From NCBI GenBank assembly GCA_003542955.1, contig DPJP01000465.1, positions 46,052-54,223 on the forward strand: DNA of 8,172 bases, given 5' to 3'. Made by a program: the position numbers and the translations under genes. Each line of letters starts with the position of its first letter. Position 1 is the stretch's first letter. The notes beneath the pieces were generated by a model that was given only the letters and a program-made list of their open reading frames with translations, ran no database searches and was not told the origin of the DNA. Shown piece after piece: positions 7,026 to 8,172 of this stretch. The DNA comes from Armatimonadota bacterium (GTDB taxonomy: Bacteria > Armatimonadota > Zipacnadia > Zipacnadales > UBA11051).

Positions 7026-7039
7026 TTAGAGCCGGCTAA
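7026..7039 (-). promoter_or_regulatory. TTAG-N6-CTAA inverted repeat; candidate DtxR-type operator
   Basis: On either strand this reads TTAG, six bases, CTAA. The four-base arms match the ends of half-sites in DtxR/IdeR boxes (TTAG...CTAA). The site begins about five bases past the predicted transcription start, a position where a bound repressor would block transcription. It sits inside the leader of the metalloregulator gene, so autorepression of the whole feo cluster is a natural reading. The repeat is short and not a full 19-bp DtxR box, so confidence is limited. Confidence 0.4.
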
Positions 7040-7050
7040 TTCGCGCGATG

Positions 7051-7079
7051 AATATACCGACTCCAGCCACACTTGTCAA
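7051..7079 (-). promoter_or_regulatory. Sigma-70-type promoter of the regulator-feoA-feoB cluster
   Basis: Reading the minus strand, TTGACA (7079-7074) is a perfect -35 box. A 17-base spacer follows, then TATATT (7056-7051), a five-of-six match to the -10 consensus. Transcription would start near 7044, giving a leader of about 38 bases before the GTG at 7006. The AT-rich block stands out from the surrounding GC-rich DNA. This placement rules out the GTG at 7072 as a start codon for the regulator. Confidence 0.82.
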
Positions 7080-7117
7080 GGTCCACGTTTCGGCTGTCGG
7101 CTCGACCCCAATGATCT

Positions 7118-7140
7118 GCCCGGCGATTGCGGGGCCGGGC
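7118..7140 (-). terminator. Weak GC hairpin downstream of dprA; possible terminator
   Basis: GCCCGG (7118-7123) pairs with CCGGGC (7135-7140) around an 11-base loop, 15 bases past the dprA stop (7158-7156) and before the next promoter. There is no U tract, and a competing GCGG/CCGC pairing overlaps it. It is the only hairpin I noticed in the dprA-regulator gap, and assignment as a terminator is tentative. Confidence 0.28.
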
Positions 7141-7155
7141 CGCGTCGCGCACTAC

Positions 7156-8064
7156 TCACCGCGACACAGACAGGAGCGCGTCGAGATCCTCAGGCCGGTG
7201 CAGGGCCGTTGCCCCGGATTCCAGCAGCATCGTGTTCCCCTCACGCTTCGGGTGAATGTCATCCCAGGCGACGGCGGCCACTTGCAGGCCCAGGCGCTCA
7301 GCGTGTCGTGCCGTCGCCAGGCTGCCGCCCCTGAGGCCGGATGCCACGACGATGACCGCGGAGGCCAATGCCGCCGTGATGCGGTTGCGCGCCATCAGCG
7401 AGGCCACACTCACAGGCGCGCGCGGTGACGTCTCCGAGATCAGCGCACCCCGACGCACGATGCGCTCTGCCAACCCGCGGTTGCGTTGCGGGTAGATGAC
7501 GGATATCCCACAGCCGAGCACCGCTACCGTCTGGCCGCCGCCCTCGATCGCTCCCGCGTGCGCGGCAGTATCGACGCCCAGGGCCAGCCCCGAGACCACA
7601 GTCACCCCAAGCCCGGCGCAGCGGAGTGCGAGCGTGCGAGCCATCTCGCAGTCGGCCCCGGTCGGCGAGCGCGTGCCGACGATGGCCACGGCCCTCTCCG
7701 CCGTCGGCATCCGCCCGCGAACGCACAACAGCGGCGGGGGAGCAGACAGCCGCAGCAGCCGCGACGGATACGACGGATCATCGTCGGCGACGACGTCAAC
7801 GCCCTCGCGGGCCAGCGACAGCACTTCGCGCACATGCTCGCCCACGTGCTGCGATGCCGTCGCCAGGGCGCGGGCCTGGTCTTCTGTGATGCGACGCGCG
7901 ATGCTGCGGAGCGTCTCTGCGTCTGCGGCCGCGATGGCGCTGTCGGTGCCGAGGGTGGTCCTGAGATCCCGGAATGCGGCCGCGCCGATGCCTGGGCGCC
8001 AGAGCAGCGCCGCGCGCAGGGATGTGGCTGCGAGAGATGATGACTGGGAGCGGCCGACATCCAT
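7156..8064 (-). CDS. dprA: DprA/Smf-family DNA-processing protein, short form without winged helix
   Basis: 302-residue member of the DprA/Smf family, cytoplasmic proteins that bind incoming single-stranded DNA and load RecA during natural transformation. The N-terminal part (about 10-100) resembles the SAM-like region. The Rossmann/LOG core follows, with VAIVGTRSPTG (126-136), VVSGLALGVDTAAHAGAIEGG (157-176 and following), AVLGCGISVIYPQRN (181-195), ERGALISE-like RRGALISET (204-212), ARNRITAAL (225-233), GGSLATARHA (246-255) and the closing REGNTMLLESGA (274-285). The C-terminal winged helix found in many DprA proteins is absent: the chain ends 17 residues after the core (LHRPEDLDALLSVSR). 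The core motifs are fairly diverged, for example MARNRI where most have PRRNRI. The ATG at 8064 is chosen for the GGAG site seven bases upstream; an in-frame ATG at 8103 sits at the predicted transcription start and could serve as a leaderless start, and one at 8118 lies within the promoter. It appears to be a single-gene unit, unrelated in function to the feo cluster. Confidence 0.92.
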   Translation of the reverse strand: MDVGRSQSSSLAATSLRAALLWRPGIGAAAFRDLRTTLGTDSAIAAADAETLRSIARRITEDQARALATASQHVGEHVREVLSLAREGVDVVADDDPSYPSRLLRLSAPPPLLCVRGRMPTAERAVAIVGTRSPTGADCEMARTLALRCAGLGVTVVSGLALGVDTAAHAGAIEGGGQTVAVLGCGISVIYPQRNRGLAERIVRRGALISETSPRAPVSVASLMARNRITAALASAVIVVASGLRGGSLATARHAERLGLQVAAVAWDDIHPKREGNTMLLESGATALHRPEDLDALLSVSR

Positions 8065-8108
8065 CGCCGGTCTCCAGGCGGGATTTGCAGCGCCAGAACG
8101 CATGTTCG

Positions 8109-8137
8109 ATAATAGCATGCGGCCGGCGCCGCGTCAA
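8109..8137 (-). promoter_or_regulatory. Extended -10 sigma-70-type promoter of dprA
   Basis: On the minus strand TTGACG (8137-8132) is followed by a 17-base spacer and TATTAT (8114-8109), a five-of-six -10 box preceded by TGC, the extended -10 element. The predicted start of transcription is at about 8103-8102. That is the A or T of an in-frame ATG at 8103, and about 38 bases upstream of the ATG at 8064 that has a ribosome site. Confidence 0.8.
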
Positions 8138-8172
8138 GAGAGCGATGGGTGATGCTCTTCTCCCGCCCGCGC

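Noticed and set aside
6275..7039. Plus-strand open frame of 254 codons opposite the regulator gene
   Set aside because: The minus strand carries an unmistakable DtxR-FeoA protein here, and the plus-strand translation has no recognisable motif.
7026..7056. Fur box upstream of the feo cluster
   Set aside because: No GATAAT-type repeat pattern is present; the only palindrome is the TTAG-N6-CTAA element, which fits the DtxR family better.
7007..7072. Upstream GTG (7072) extension of the regulator
   Set aside because: The added 22 codons overlap the promoter spacer and -10 box and would lie upstream of the transcription start.
8104..8118. ATG at 8118 as the dprA start
   Set aside because: The codon lies inside the promoter spacer, upstream of the predicted transcription start, and has no ribosome site.

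Overview
The window is a GC-rich bacterial chromosomal segment in which all six genes lie on the minus strand, so transcription runs from the right edge to the left. Shine-Dalgarno sites of the GGAGG type and two clear sigma-70-like promoters mark it as bacterial. A large secreted multidomain esterase that opens with an 'NLAPNPGFE'-type jelly-roll motif is a style common in environmental polysaccharide degraders (Armatimonadota, Planctomycetota, Verrucomicrobiota and similar). That lineage guess is weak and is an inference from protein style only. I see no mobile element, CRISPR array, tRNA or rRNA.

Right part (8172-7080): a DprA/Smf-family gene (dprA, 8064-7156) with its own extended -10 promoter (8137-8109). 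It carries the Rossmann/LOG core but no C-terminal winged helix. Its promoter lies so close to one possible ATG (8103) that a leaderless transcript is possible.

Middle part (7079-3305): an iron-uptake cluster. A promoter with a perfect TTGACA box, a 17-bp spacer and TATATT (7079-7051) is followed by a short TTAG...CTAA inverted repeat (7039-7026) that could be the operator. Then come a DtxR-family metalloregulator fused to a C-terminal FeoA/SH3-like domain (7006-6257, GTG start), a free-standing FeoA (6222-6001), the Fe(II) transporter FeoB (5963-3846) and a small three-helix membrane protein of unknown function (3766-3305). The logic is a feedback loop: the regulator senses cytoplasmic Fe(II), probably represses its own promoter and hence feoA-feoB, and the transporter restores iron when repression is lifted. 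A 7-bp GC hairpin directly after the feoB stop may reduce read-through into the small membrane-protein gene.

Left part (3304-1): a 168-base non-coding gap holds a strong imperfect hairpin and a C-rich RNA stretch. It precedes a secreted 1033-residue protein (3136-35) built from a signal peptide, two beta-sandwich regions, an intact acetylxylan-esterase-like alpha/beta hydrolase domain and a second alpha/beta hydrolase domain whose catalytic Ser and His are missing. Nothing can be called in the last 34 bases.

Most of the window is recognisable biology. The points most worth a second look are the mixed MntR/DtxR-type metal ligands and Cys cluster of the regulator, the unexplained membrane protein after feoB, the pseudo-hydrolase domain of the esterase, and the short or possibly leaderless dprA.
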